Below, piece after piece: positions 27,595 to 34,437 of a stretch of DNA of 64,000 nucleotides. The position numbers and the translations under genes are program-made. The DNA comes from Acidithiobacillus caldus ATCC 51756 (GTDB lineage: Bacteria > Pseudomonadota > Gammaproteobacteria > Acidithiobacillales > Acidithiobacillaceae). The notes under the pieces are model-generated. The model made no database searches, was not told the origin of the DNA, and saw nothing but the letters and a program-made list of their open reading frames with translations. How positions within the stretch are numbered: position 1 is the stretch's first letter; each line of letters starts with the position of its first letter. The DNA lies in the NCBI RefSeq assembly GCF_000175575.2, contig NZ_CP005986.1:1495549-1559548 (forward strand), written 5' to 3'.

Positions 27595-28191
27595 CTGTAG
27601 GTCCTTGGCCCACTCGCCCAGCACCTGCCAGCGACCAACCCACTCCGACAGTGGATAGAGGCTGGCACCCGACATAGCTTGGCGAAATGCAGCGAAATTT
27701 CGCTCCATCTCCGCCAGCCCTCCCAGAATCCGACGCAATCTATTGGCATCGTCGCGTTTCTGTGCCTCACCGATGCGCTCCTGTGCCACGATGAGCGCTC
27801 GCGGAAAATCCATGGCCAGGCGCAGTACCGCCTCGCGCCGCTTGCGCTCGCCATTCTCGCGATCCTGCAGGCGGCGTACCCGCTGCTGCCACTCGTTGAT
27901 GAAATCCAGAGTTTGGCGCTCCAGCTCAGCCCGCTGCTTCTCCGCAACCTGCGCCAGCAGTTTGGCGGCGCGGCGACGACGCTCCATGAAAAGGGAGCGC
28001 GCCTGGCTACTGAGGCCGAGGGCAAGATCCTGTTCCGCCACCACACCATCGGCAATGAGCAACGCCCCCAGACGCTGGTGTGTGGTACTTTGACGCGCCA
28101 GCGCCCTTTCCAGCTGCGCCTCGGAAATGAAGCCGCGGCGCAGCAGAATCTGTCCGATACGGAGCTTTTCGCGGCTTGCCGCGGTGCTCAT
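27580..28191 (-). CDS. MshEN/GspE-N-like domain with coiled coil
   Basis: A 203-residue cytoplasmic protein. Residues about 9-65 (KLRIGQILLRRGFISEAQL, then LGALLIADGVVAEQDLA) resemble the N-terminal domain of type II secretion/type IV pilus ATPases, a fold that in MshE binds cyclic-di-GMP. The rest (about 68-200) is charged and helical, rich in Arg, Glu and Gln, a likely coiled coil. There is no Walker motif, so this is not an ATPase. It may be a stand-alone second-messenger or protein-interaction module. The next gene upstream is the peroxiredoxin-like gene, 5 bases away. Confidence 0.7.
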   Translation of the reverse strand: MSTAASREKLRIGQILLRRGFISEAQLERALARQSTTHQRLGALLIADGVVAEQDLALGLSSQARSLFMERRRRAAKLLAQVAEKQRAELERQTLDFINEWQQRVRRLQDRENGERKRREAVLRLAMDFPRALIVAQERIGEAQKRDDANRLRRILGGLAEMERNFAAFRQAMSGASLYPLSEWVGRWQVLGEWAKDLQRQLV

Positions 28192-28196
28192 GGGCT

Positions 28197-28766
28197 TCAG
28201 TCCGCTGACGCGTTACCGGCTCGCCACTTGATACTGCAGCCCATGCACGGCGTAACCTGGCTAGGCGGCGCGCGGTGCTGCAAGAGCGCTTGGACCGCGT
28301 TGTCCAGGTCGGCACCGGTTACCGGTTCCGTATTTTTGGGGCGGCTGGAGTCGAATTGCCCGTGATAGAACAGCCTGCCCGCCGCATCGAACAGAAAGAT
28401 ATCCGGCGTGCACACCGCGTGAAAGGCCTTGGCCACTTCCTGACTGGCGTCAAAGAGATAGGGGAAGGTATAACCCGCCCGCTTGGCCTCCGCTGGCATC
28501 CGTTCCGGCGCATCCTCGGGGTAGGTTTCCGGATCGTTGGCATTGATGCCCACCACCACTAGGCCCTGCTCCTGCCACGTGCGGGCCAGGGTCCCAAGCT
28601 TGTGGGCTATGTGCAGGACGTAGGGGCAGTGGTTGCACAGAAAAAGTACCAGAAGCGGCTTTCCTGCCGCGTCGGCGCTGCGCCAGCGCCCCTCGCCACC
28701 ACCCACGGGCAGGTCAAAGGATGGCAACGTGCTCCCCAAGGGGAGATCCTTACCGGTCATGGCCAC
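28197..28766 (-). CDS. Peroxiredoxin/thioredoxin-like (AhpC/TSA) protein
   Basis: A 189-residue thioredoxin-fold protein. The active-site loop reads FLCNHCPYVLH, with a CxxC pair where AhpC/TSA proteins have TxxC, and CTPDIFLFD carries the cis-proline. A further CMGCSIKW near the C-terminus provides two more cysteines. There is no signal peptide, so it should be cytoplasmic. Proteins of this type are annotated as thioredoxin-family or redoxin; the substrate is not known. GTG 28764-28766 has GAGG at suitable distance; ATG two codons later is possible. Confidence 0.8.
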   Translation of the reverse strand: MAMTGKDLPLGSTLPSFDLPVGGGEGRWRSADAAGKPLLVLFLCNHCPYVLHIAHKLGTLARTWQEQGLVVVGINANDPETYPEDAPERMPAEAKRAGYTFPYLFDASQEVAKAFHAVCTPDIFLFDAAGRLFYHGQFDSSRPKNTEPVTGADLDNAVQALLQHRAPPSQVTPCMGCSIKWRAGNASAD

Positions 28767-28808
28767 GATACTTCCTCCTCAATCTACGATACAGAGCGTC
28801 CTACGGGA

Positions 28809-30581
28809 TTATCCCGGATGCGGCTGCAAGCGCAAGGCCAGGCCGGTCGCGGGGGCGTTGATGGGCTCCATGGTCCAGTTGCCCCGACCGTCCAGCCTCA
28901 GGCAGCGCTCGTGGAAGGCGAGCAGGCTGGAGCGATGGCCGACGCTGACGATGGCGGTATCCGGCAGCTGCTCCAGGAGCAGTCCGTAGAGGGCCTGCTC
29001 CGCCGGCTCGTCCAATGCCGACGAGGCCTCATCCAGAAACAACCAGGGTGGGCGGTGGATGAGCACGCGGGCAAAGGCCAGGCGCTGCTGTTCGCCGAGA
29101 GACAAGGTGTGTGACCAGAGCTTGACCTCATCCAGCTGATCCGCAAGAGTCGCCATGCCCACCAGATGCAGGGCCTGGCGCAACCGCTCGTCGTCCGGGG
29201 CGGCCATGCCGAAGGGATAGACGAGCACATCGCGCAGACTACCCATGGGCAGGTAGGGGCGCTGGGGCAGGAAAAGCGGTCGATCGCCGGCGGGCATGGT
29301 CACCCGACCATCGCCAAAGGGCCAGATGCCGGCCAGGGCGCGAATCAGCGTGCTCTTGCCACCGCCCGACGGACCCATGATCAATAGGCGCTCGCCACGG
29401 CGCAGCGCAAAGTCCAGATCGCGAACCAACTCGCGGCCATTGGGCAGACGCACCGTAAGCCCGTCGACGCGCAGATACGGACCGTCGCGGCGCTCGATGT
29501 GGTAATGATTATCCTGGATGCGATGGACCTCCTCCATGGACTGCTGAAAAAAGCGCAGTCGATCCACCACCGCATGCCAATTGGCCAGGCTGCTGTAGCT
29601 GCTGACGATGAAGGACAAGGCTCCCTGCACCTGACCAAAGGCCGAGGCGATCTGCTGTAGCCCGCCTATACCAATGGCCTTGTTGACGAAATAGGCGGGC
29701 AGGCTGACCAGGATGGGGAATATGATGGCGGCCTGACCATAGCCGGAGCTCCACCAGTTCAGGCGCATGGACCGCCAGATGATGCGCCAGTAGTTGGCAT
29801 AGACCTCGGCAAAGCGGCGCAGGAAGTGGTGCCGTTCTTCCCCTTCGCCGCGGTACAGAGCGACGCTCTCGCTGTTTTCGCGCAGGCGCATCATGCTGAA
29901 ACGGAAGTCCGCCTGATAGCGCTCCTGGTTGAAATTGAGCTGGATGAGGGGCTTGCCGATCCTCGCCGTGATGACGGTACCGAACACGGCGTAGATCAGC
30001 GCCGCCCAAACCAGATATCCGGGGATGGTAAACGTGTGCCCCTGCCAGGGGATGGTAATCAACGCCGACAGTTCCCAAAGCATGAAAACGAAAGCAAAAA
30101 GGGTGGTGATGGAACTCAGCAGACCGATCGCGATATTGAGGGTCATGCTCGTGAAACTGGCCAGATCTTCGCTGATACGTTGATCTGGGTTGTCCGTCCC
30201 ATCCCCCAGAACCTGCATGTGATAAAAGGTGCCGCGCGCGAGCCAGGCGTCCAGGTATTCCACCGTCAGCCAGCGCCGCCAGCGGATCTCCAACATCTGC
30301 GTGAAAAAGGTCTGGGACACCGCAGCGATGATGTACAGGGTGGCCAGACCCAGGAAGATGGCCATCTGGGTCCAGGCTGCCTGCACCTGAAAATGCTGCA
30401 GGGCATTCCAGAACACCGCATACCATTGGGTGATGCGGTAGGAGATGAACACCATGAAGAGATTGAGCGCAATGATCAGGGCAAACACCCAGCGCGCCAG
30501 CCAGCGCTCGGGCGAACGCGACCAATAGGGTTTGATGATCTGCCACAGATCGCGGAAAAAGGCTCGGTTGAACTGCTGCAT
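28809..30581 (-). CDS. SbmA/YddA-like ABC transporter, fused permease-ATPase
   Basis: A 590-residue half-transporter. Six membrane helices (about 25-300) belong to the SbmA/BacA-type permease family; the nucleotide-binding domain (about 370-570) has Walker A GPSGGGKST, signature LSLGEQQRLAFAR, Walker B WLFLDEASSALD and a switch histidine in SVGHRSSL. Relatives include E. coli YddA and peroxisomal ABCD proteins; cargo may be peptides, cobalamin-like or acyl compounds, but nothing in the sequence decides. It is divergent from the DsrE gene. Confidence 0.88.
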   Translation of the reverse strand: MQQFNRAFFRDLWQIIKPYWSRSPERWLARWVFALIIALNLFMVFISYRITQWYAVFWNALQHFQVQAAWTQMAIFLGLATLYIIAAVSQTFFTQMLEIRWRRWLTVEYLDAWLARGTFYHMQVLGDGTDNPDQRISEDLASFTSMTLNIAIGLLSSITTLFAFVFMLWELSALITIPWQGHTFTIPGYLVWAALIYAVFGTVITARIGKPLIQLNFNQERYQADFRFSMMRLRENSESVALYRGEGEERHHFLRRFAEVYANYWRIIWRSMRLNWWSSGYGQAAIIFPILVSLPAYFVNKAIGIGGLQQIASAFGQVQGALSFIVSSYSSLANWHAVVDRLRFFQQSMEEVHRIQDNHYHIERRDGPYLRVDGLTVRLPNGRELVRDLDFALRRGERLLIMGPSGGGKSTLIRALAGIWPFGDGRVTMPAGDRPLFLPQRPYLPMGSLRDVLVYPFGMAAPDDERLRQALHLVGMATLADQLDEVKLWSHTLSLGEQQRLAFARVLIHRPPWLFLDEASSALDEPAEQALYGLLLEQLPDTAIVSVGHRSSLLAFHERCLRLDGRGNWTMEPINAPATGLALRLQPHPG

Positions 30582-30695
30582 CGATCACTCCAAATGCTGG
30601 ACGACGCCCCCGTGGAGGTCCGAATCGCGGTCCTCGATGGCCCGCTTATTGCTATGCTTGGGATAGGGATCCCTCACGCAAGCAAGGAGCATAAC

Positions 30696-31187
30696 ATGGC
30701 CGAAACCAAAAACCATTCCCGTCGTCAGTTCATCGGTAGCCTCGCCATCGCCAGCGTCGGTGCCATCGCCGCGAGCGCCCAGGGTGGCGAAATGGGCATG
30801 GGCATGGGCATGGGCGGTCCCAGCAAGAACAAGGTCGTCTATCAGCTCAACAAATCCGACCCCGCCTACATCCTCGACATCCTGCACAGCGCCGCCGTGG
30901 TCCTCGGTCATTTCAACAACGATGTCGACATCGTCATCGACTGCTTTGGTCCGGGTATCTGGCTGCTGGTCAAGGACGAACACAACAAGCACCACTACGA
31001 GGCCTTCATCCGCGAGCAGGTGTCGAGTCTTGCCATGTACGGCGTGGTCTTCAATGCCTGCGAGCAGACCATGAAGACCATCAAGATCACCGCCAAGGAA
31101 CTCATCCCGGAAGCAAAGCAGGTTTTCAGCGGCGCCGTGGATCTGATGCTTTTGCAGCAGCAGGGCTACGCCTACATCGCCTGGTAG
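30696..31187 (+). CDS. Tat-exported DsrE-family protein
   Basis: A 163-residue protein. The N-terminus has a twin-arginine signal (HSRRQFIGS then a hydrophobic stretch to about residue 27), followed by a Gly-Met run EMGMGMGMGG and a DsrE-like domain from KVVYQLNKSD to the end, with cysteines in VIDCFGPG and FNACEQTMK. DsrE/DsrF proteins handle sulfur through cysteine persulfides; export by Tat would put this one, folded, in the periplasm. AGGAG precedes the ATG. It is divergent from the ABC transporter and ends 14 bases from the convergent nitrilase gene. A role in periplasmic sulfur handling is inference. Confidence 0.85.
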   Translation: MAETKNHSRRQFIGSLAIASVGAIAASAQGGEMGMGMGMGGPSKNKVVYQLNKSDPAYILDILHSAAVVLGHFNNDVDIVIDCFGPGIWLLVKDEHNKHHYEAFIREQVSSLAMYGVVFNACEQTMKTIKITAKELIPEAKQVFSGAVDLMLLQQQGYAYIAW

Positions 31188-31201
31188 GAATCCGGCCGCT
31201 C

Positions 31202-31999
31202 CTAGAGCCGCCGGTGCTGCCACACCGGCAGGCTGCGGCGTTGGGCCTGCTGCCCATCGAGGTCACATTCGGCCACCGCCACCCCCGGATGCTGGTCCAG
31301 GTGGACCAGCACTTGTCCCCAGGAGTCGACGATGGTGCTGCCACCGAAGGTCTCGCGCCCGTTGGCATGACGGCCACCCTGGTCGGCAGCCAGCACGAAG
31401 GCTTGGTTCTCGATGGCACGGGCACGCAGGAGCGCATACCAGTGTGCGGCTCCGGTCTGGGCCGTAAAGGCGCTGGGCACCACCAGGAACTCCGCGCCGG
31501 CGTAGGCCCGAAAGAGTTCCGGAAAGCGCAGATCGTAGCAGATGGACAGACCCACCACACCCCAGGGGGTGGGCACGGCAACCACTTGCCCGCCAGGGGC
31601 GATGGTACGGGACTCTCGATACTGCTCACCCCCCGGCAGATCGACATCGAAGAGGTGCATCTTGTCGTAGCGCGCCCGACAATGGCCGTGGGGATCCATG
31701 ACCAGCAGGCTGGCGAAGACCCGCCCGTCGGGACTGCGCAGCGGGATGCTCCCACCGAACAACCACAGCCCATGCTGCCGGGCCTGGGTGGCAAGCCACT
31801 CCTGGATCTGGCCGGAACCTGCCTCCTCGGCAATGGCGAGTTTGTCGCTCTCGTGCCGCCCCATGAAGGCGAAGTTCTCGGGCAAGAGTGCGAGCTGCGC
31901 ACCCCGCTCCGCCGCCTCGCCCAGGAGCTTCTGCGCCATGGCGAGATTGACGTCCACCTCGGGGCCGGAACAGAGCTGGACGACCGCGGCCTTGACCAT
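31202..31999 (-). CDS. Carbon-nitrogen hydrolase (nitrilase superfamily)
   Basis: A 265-residue cytoplasmic amidohydrolase with the full Glu-Lys-Cys triad: E in LALLPENFAF, K in YDKMHLFDV and C in SICYDLRFPELF. It is closest in look to the Nit1/Nit2 group that hydrolyses deaminated glutathione or omega-amides; specificity is not certain. The ATG at 31997-31999 gives MVKAAVVQL; the frame is open 14 codons further up into the amidase gene but without family similarity. It lies 5 bases after the amidase gene and is the last gene of the long minus-strand run. Confidence 0.9.
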   Translation of the reverse strand: MVKAAVVQLCSGPEVDVNLAMAQKLLGEAAERGAQLALLPENFAFMGRHESDKLAIAEEAGSGQIQEWLATQARQHGLWLFGGSIPLRSPDGRVFASLLVMDPHGHCRARYDKMHLFDVDLPGGEQYRESRTIAPGGQVVAVPTPWGVVGLSICYDLRFPELFRAYAGAEFLVVPSAFTAQTGAAHWYALLRARAIENQAFVLAADQGGRHANGRETFGGSTIVDSWGQVLVHLDQHPGVAVAECDLDGQQAQRRSLPVWQHRRL

Positions 32000-32004
32000 G
32001 GTTC

Positions 32005-32976
32005 CTAGGCGTGCAGGATGGGGACGCGCAGGTAGCCCCATGCTGGCAGTTGCGCGGAGACGAGGCCGTTGGCTAGCCGGAGGACGTTGGGCCGCACGCC
32101 ATAGCGTGCCGCCAGCTCACTGAGGGTCTCCCCCGGGGCGATGGCGTGTCGTGCCGAGGACCAACGCGAATCGCTGGGGGGCGCCTGGACGAAATGGGCA
32201 AGGACGGCATCGCTGATGCTCTGCGCGAGGAGCGCACGAAAATCGGGGTCTCGCAGTCTTTTCTCTTCCTCGGGATTGCTGAGAAAGGCTGTTTCCACCA
32301 GCAGCGAGGGTACGTTGGGCGCGCGCAGGACCACGAAATTCGCCTTCTGCACCTGAGCCGCGTGCAGATCCTCCACCTCCGCCAGAGCGCGCAACAGGAG
32401 TTGGGCGGCGCGCGTGGCCGCACTGCTGGCCGCGCTGCGACTGAGATCCAGCAGCACGTCGTGTAATTCGCGACTGCCAGCCAATGCCGCGCTGCTGTCC
32501 CAGAAATCGCCATTTTGGCTCTGCGCTAACCAGCGTGCGGCACTACTGCTGGCCCCCCGCTCCGAGAGAATCCACACACTAGAGCCGCGGACGTCGCGCT
32601 CGGGGAAGGCATCGGCGTGAATGGAAAGGAAAAGGTCCGCCCGCTGCCGTATGCCCAACTGCAGGCGCTGCGCCAGCGGGACGAAGACATCCGTGCGTCG
32701 GCTGTACACCACCTGCAGACCGGGTACCGCCTCCAATAGCGCCCCCACCCGTAGCGCGACATCCAGAACCACATCTTTCTCGCGCAGCCCTTTGGCGCCG
32801 ATGCAGCCCGGATCGTGGCCGCCGTGGCCCGGATCGATGCAGACCACCACCGGTCGCAAACCCTCGGCTCGCGCCCGACCCAGACCAAGCCCAGCCGCAA
32901 GGCCAAGGCCCAGCGCCGCGGCCCCGCCACGTAAAAAGCGACGACGGCCTGGATCGCACCTACTGGGAATGGACAA
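32005..32976 (-). CDS. amiC: N-acetylmuramoyl-L-alanine amidase with LysM domain
   Basis: A 323-residue periplasmic cell-wall amidase that cleaves the stem peptide from MurNAc during cell separation. It has a Tat signal (GRRRFLRGG, then Ala/Leu/Gly core to about 36), a zinc-dependent Amidase_3 domain (CIDPGHGGHDPG, SIHADAF, LVETAFLSN) and a C-terminal LysM-like module (HAIAPGETLSELAARYGV) for peptidoglycan binding. E. coli AmiC uses an AMIN domain N-terminally instead. The symbol is by similarity only. Confidence 0.88.
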   Translation of the reverse strand: MSIPSRCDPGRRRFLRGGAAALGLGLAAGLGLGRARAEGLRPVVVCIDPGHGGHDPGCIGAKGLREKDVVLDVALRVGALLEAVPGLQVVYSRRTDVFVPLAQRLQLGIRQRADLFLSIHADAFPERDVRGSSVWILSERGASSSAARWLAQSQNGDFWDSSAALAGSRELHDVLLDLSRSAASSAATRAAQLLLRALAEVEDLHAAQVQKANFVVLRAPNVPSLLVETAFLSNPEEEKRLRDPDFRALLAQSISDAVLAHFVQAPPSDSRWSSARHAIAPGETLSELAARYGVRPNVLRLANGLVSAQLPAWGYLRVPILHA

Positions 32977-33051
32977 GCAGCCCTCCTAGCTCAGGGAACT
33001 CAACGGCTTATACCGACAATCTAAAGCGTTCCCAGAGCAAGTCAAGGGGGT

Positions 33052-33492
33052 CTAGACCGCAACCCCCTGACGACGCAGCCAAGCTTCGATCTCCGGAGCA
33101 TTCACCGCACCGGATTGCCGGGCCAGCTCGCGGCCGCCGCGCAAGAGCACCATGGTGGGTATGGAGCGGATCTGGAAGCGCGCAGCGGTCGCTTGGTCCG
33201 CTTCCGTATTGAGCTTGGCGAAAAGGCAACGGCCGCGCAGGCGACGTGCCGCCATTTCGAACTGCGGTGCCATGGCGCGACAGGGAGCGCACCACGGAGC
33301 CCAGAAGTCCACCAGGACCGGCAGGTCGTTCTTTTCCAGAAAACGCGAAAAAGCCGGACCCGCCAACTCCACGGGATGATCGGGCAAAAGCGGCTTGTGG
33401 CATTTACCGCATTTGGGCTCTTCGCCCAGACGTTCTTGCGGCAACTGATTTACGGCACCACAATGTGGACACACTACATGAATCGTCGCCAT
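33052..33492 (-). CDS. trxC: Thioredoxin 2 (TrxC-type) with zinc finger
   Basis: A 146-residue cytoplasmic disulfide reductase. The N-terminal zinc ribbon has CPHC and CGKC pairs (about 9-31), as in TrxC; the thioredoxin domain follows, with active site WCAPC in place of the usual WCGPC and the cis-proline in SIPTMVLLRGG. It is 15 bases downstream of the glutaredoxin gene, so probably part of the efflux/rhodanese operon. The Gly-to-Ala change may shift its redox potential (inference). Confidence 0.93.
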   Translation of the reverse strand: MATIHVVCPHCGAVNQLPQERLGEEPKCGKCHKPLLPDHPVELAGPAFSRFLEKNDLPVLVDFWAPWCAPCRAMAPQFEMAARRLRGRCLFAKLNTEADQATAARFQIRSIPTMVLLRGGRELARQSGAVNAPEIEAWLRRQGVAV

Positions 33493-33506
33493 GTAAACCT
33501 CCGAGC

Positions 33507-33785
33507 TCAGGACGCCTCGGCATCCGCCAGGAGGGCATCGAGACGCCCCTGGCGCTCCAAGGCCGAAAGATCGTCATACCCACCGATATGCCGTTCACCG
33601 ATGAACACCTGGGGCACGGTGCGTCGACCTTTACTCAGTCTCAGCATCTCCTGGCGCAGCGAAGGACTGTGATCCACGCGCAGGATACGCGGCTGTACGC
33701 CCTTGCCACGCAGCAGATTTTCAGCCATGTGGCAGTAGGGGCAGCTACCGGTGGCGTAGATGCGAACGTCCACGGGCGATGCCAC
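33507..33785 (-). CDS. grxC: Glutaredoxin 3-type protein
   Basis: A 92-residue dithiol glutaredoxin with CPYC (SCPYCHMAENLL), the TVPQVFIGERHIGGYDDL segment holding cis-proline and the glutathione-binding residues. It reduces mixed disulfides with glutathione. The GTG start directly abuts the stop of the rhodanese gene (TGAGTG), indicating coupled translation. The family is cytoplasmic. Confidence 0.94.
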   Translation of the reverse strand: MASPVDVRIYATGSCPYCHMAENLLRGKGVQPRILRVDHSPSLRQEMLRLSKGRRTVPQVFIGERHIGGYDDLSALERQGRLDALLADAEAS

Positions 33786-34211
33786 TCAGTCCTTTTCCAC
33801 CGGGAGGCCAGCGCTGCGCCATGCCGCGATGCCACCCTTGAGGCTGTAGACCTTGGTGAAACCGGCCTTCTTGAGGATGCCGGCGGCACGCGCCGAGCGC
33901 ATCCCGCTGGCGCACTGACAGATGACGTGATGCTCCTGGTGCTTACGCAGATCCGGCAGATACTTACCCACCTCGCCCAGGGGAATGTGGCGGGCGCCAG
34001 GCAGGTGGCCGCGCGACCACTCCCCCATTTCCCGCACATCGATCACCACAGCATCGTGGTCGTTGATGAGCCGCACCGCATTCTCCGGCGCGATCTCTTC
34101 GATCCCGGCGAGCTTACGGACGATGGGTCCCTTGAACAGGAGCGCCAGAACGGCCAATACCACCAGTATCAGTGGCCAGTGTGCGGACAGATAGCTACCC
34201 AGATCGGCCAT
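33786..34211 (-). CDS. Membrane-anchored rhodanese-domain protein
   Basis: A 141-residue protein. One hydrophobic helix (about 10-33) is followed by a single rhodanese domain with ENAVRLINDHDAVVIDVRE, HIPLGEV and the active-site loop CQCASGMRS; two cysteines are close together (CQC), the second being catalytic, then GGIAAWRSAGLPV. It should transfer sulfane sulfur, with the domain on the cytoplasmic face or the periplasmic face depending on topology. The ATG at 34209-34211 has GGAGG upstream. It resembles E. coli YgaP/YibN-type proteins and sits 4 bases after DUF2892, which in YgaP is fused to rhodanese. Confidence 0.92.
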   Translation of the reverse strand: MADLGSYLSAHWPLILVVLAVLALLFKGPIVRKLAGIEEIAPENAVRLINDHDAVVIDVREMGEWSRGHLPGARHIPLGEVGKYLPDLRKHQEHHVICQCASGMRSARAAGILKKAGFTKVYSLKGGIAAWRSAGLPVEKD

Positions 34212-34215
34212 CCTC

Positions 34216-34437
34216 TCACCTCCCGCAGACGCGGGCATCGCGCACGCCGAGCTTCAGAAGCATCTTCTCCAGGGGACAGAAACAACTCAGCCCGCTCTGC
34301 AAGAGATTAAACCCGACAAACGCGGTAAACGCCAAAAACCACTCGCTGACAAATATCGGGCTGCCGGGGATGCCCAGCGCCAGACTGAGCAGGATGAAAA
34401 GTCCGGCAACCACTCGCACCCAACGTTCGCTATTCAC
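34216..34437 (-). CDS. DUF2892 inner membrane protein
   Basis: A 73-residue protein with two membrane helices (about 8-28 and 30-50) and the DUF2892 pattern AFVGFNLLQSGLSCFCPLEKMLLKLGV, including a CFCP cysteine pair. In E. coli YgaP a similar hydrophobic unit is attached to a rhodanese; here the parts are separate adjacent genes. The GTG start overlaps the RND pump stop (GTGA, 34434-34437). The exact role is unknown; persulfide or thiosulfate-linked transport is suspected for the family. Confidence 0.88.
   Translation of the reverse strand: MNSERWVRVVAGLFILLSLALGIPGSPIFVSEWFLAFTAFVGFNLLQSGLSCFCPLEKMLLKLGVRDARVCGR

Noticed and set aside
30790-30815. Repeat in the Gly-Met codons of the DsrE gene
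   Set aside because: Short in-frame codon repeat inside a coding sequence, not a mobile or CRISPR repeat.
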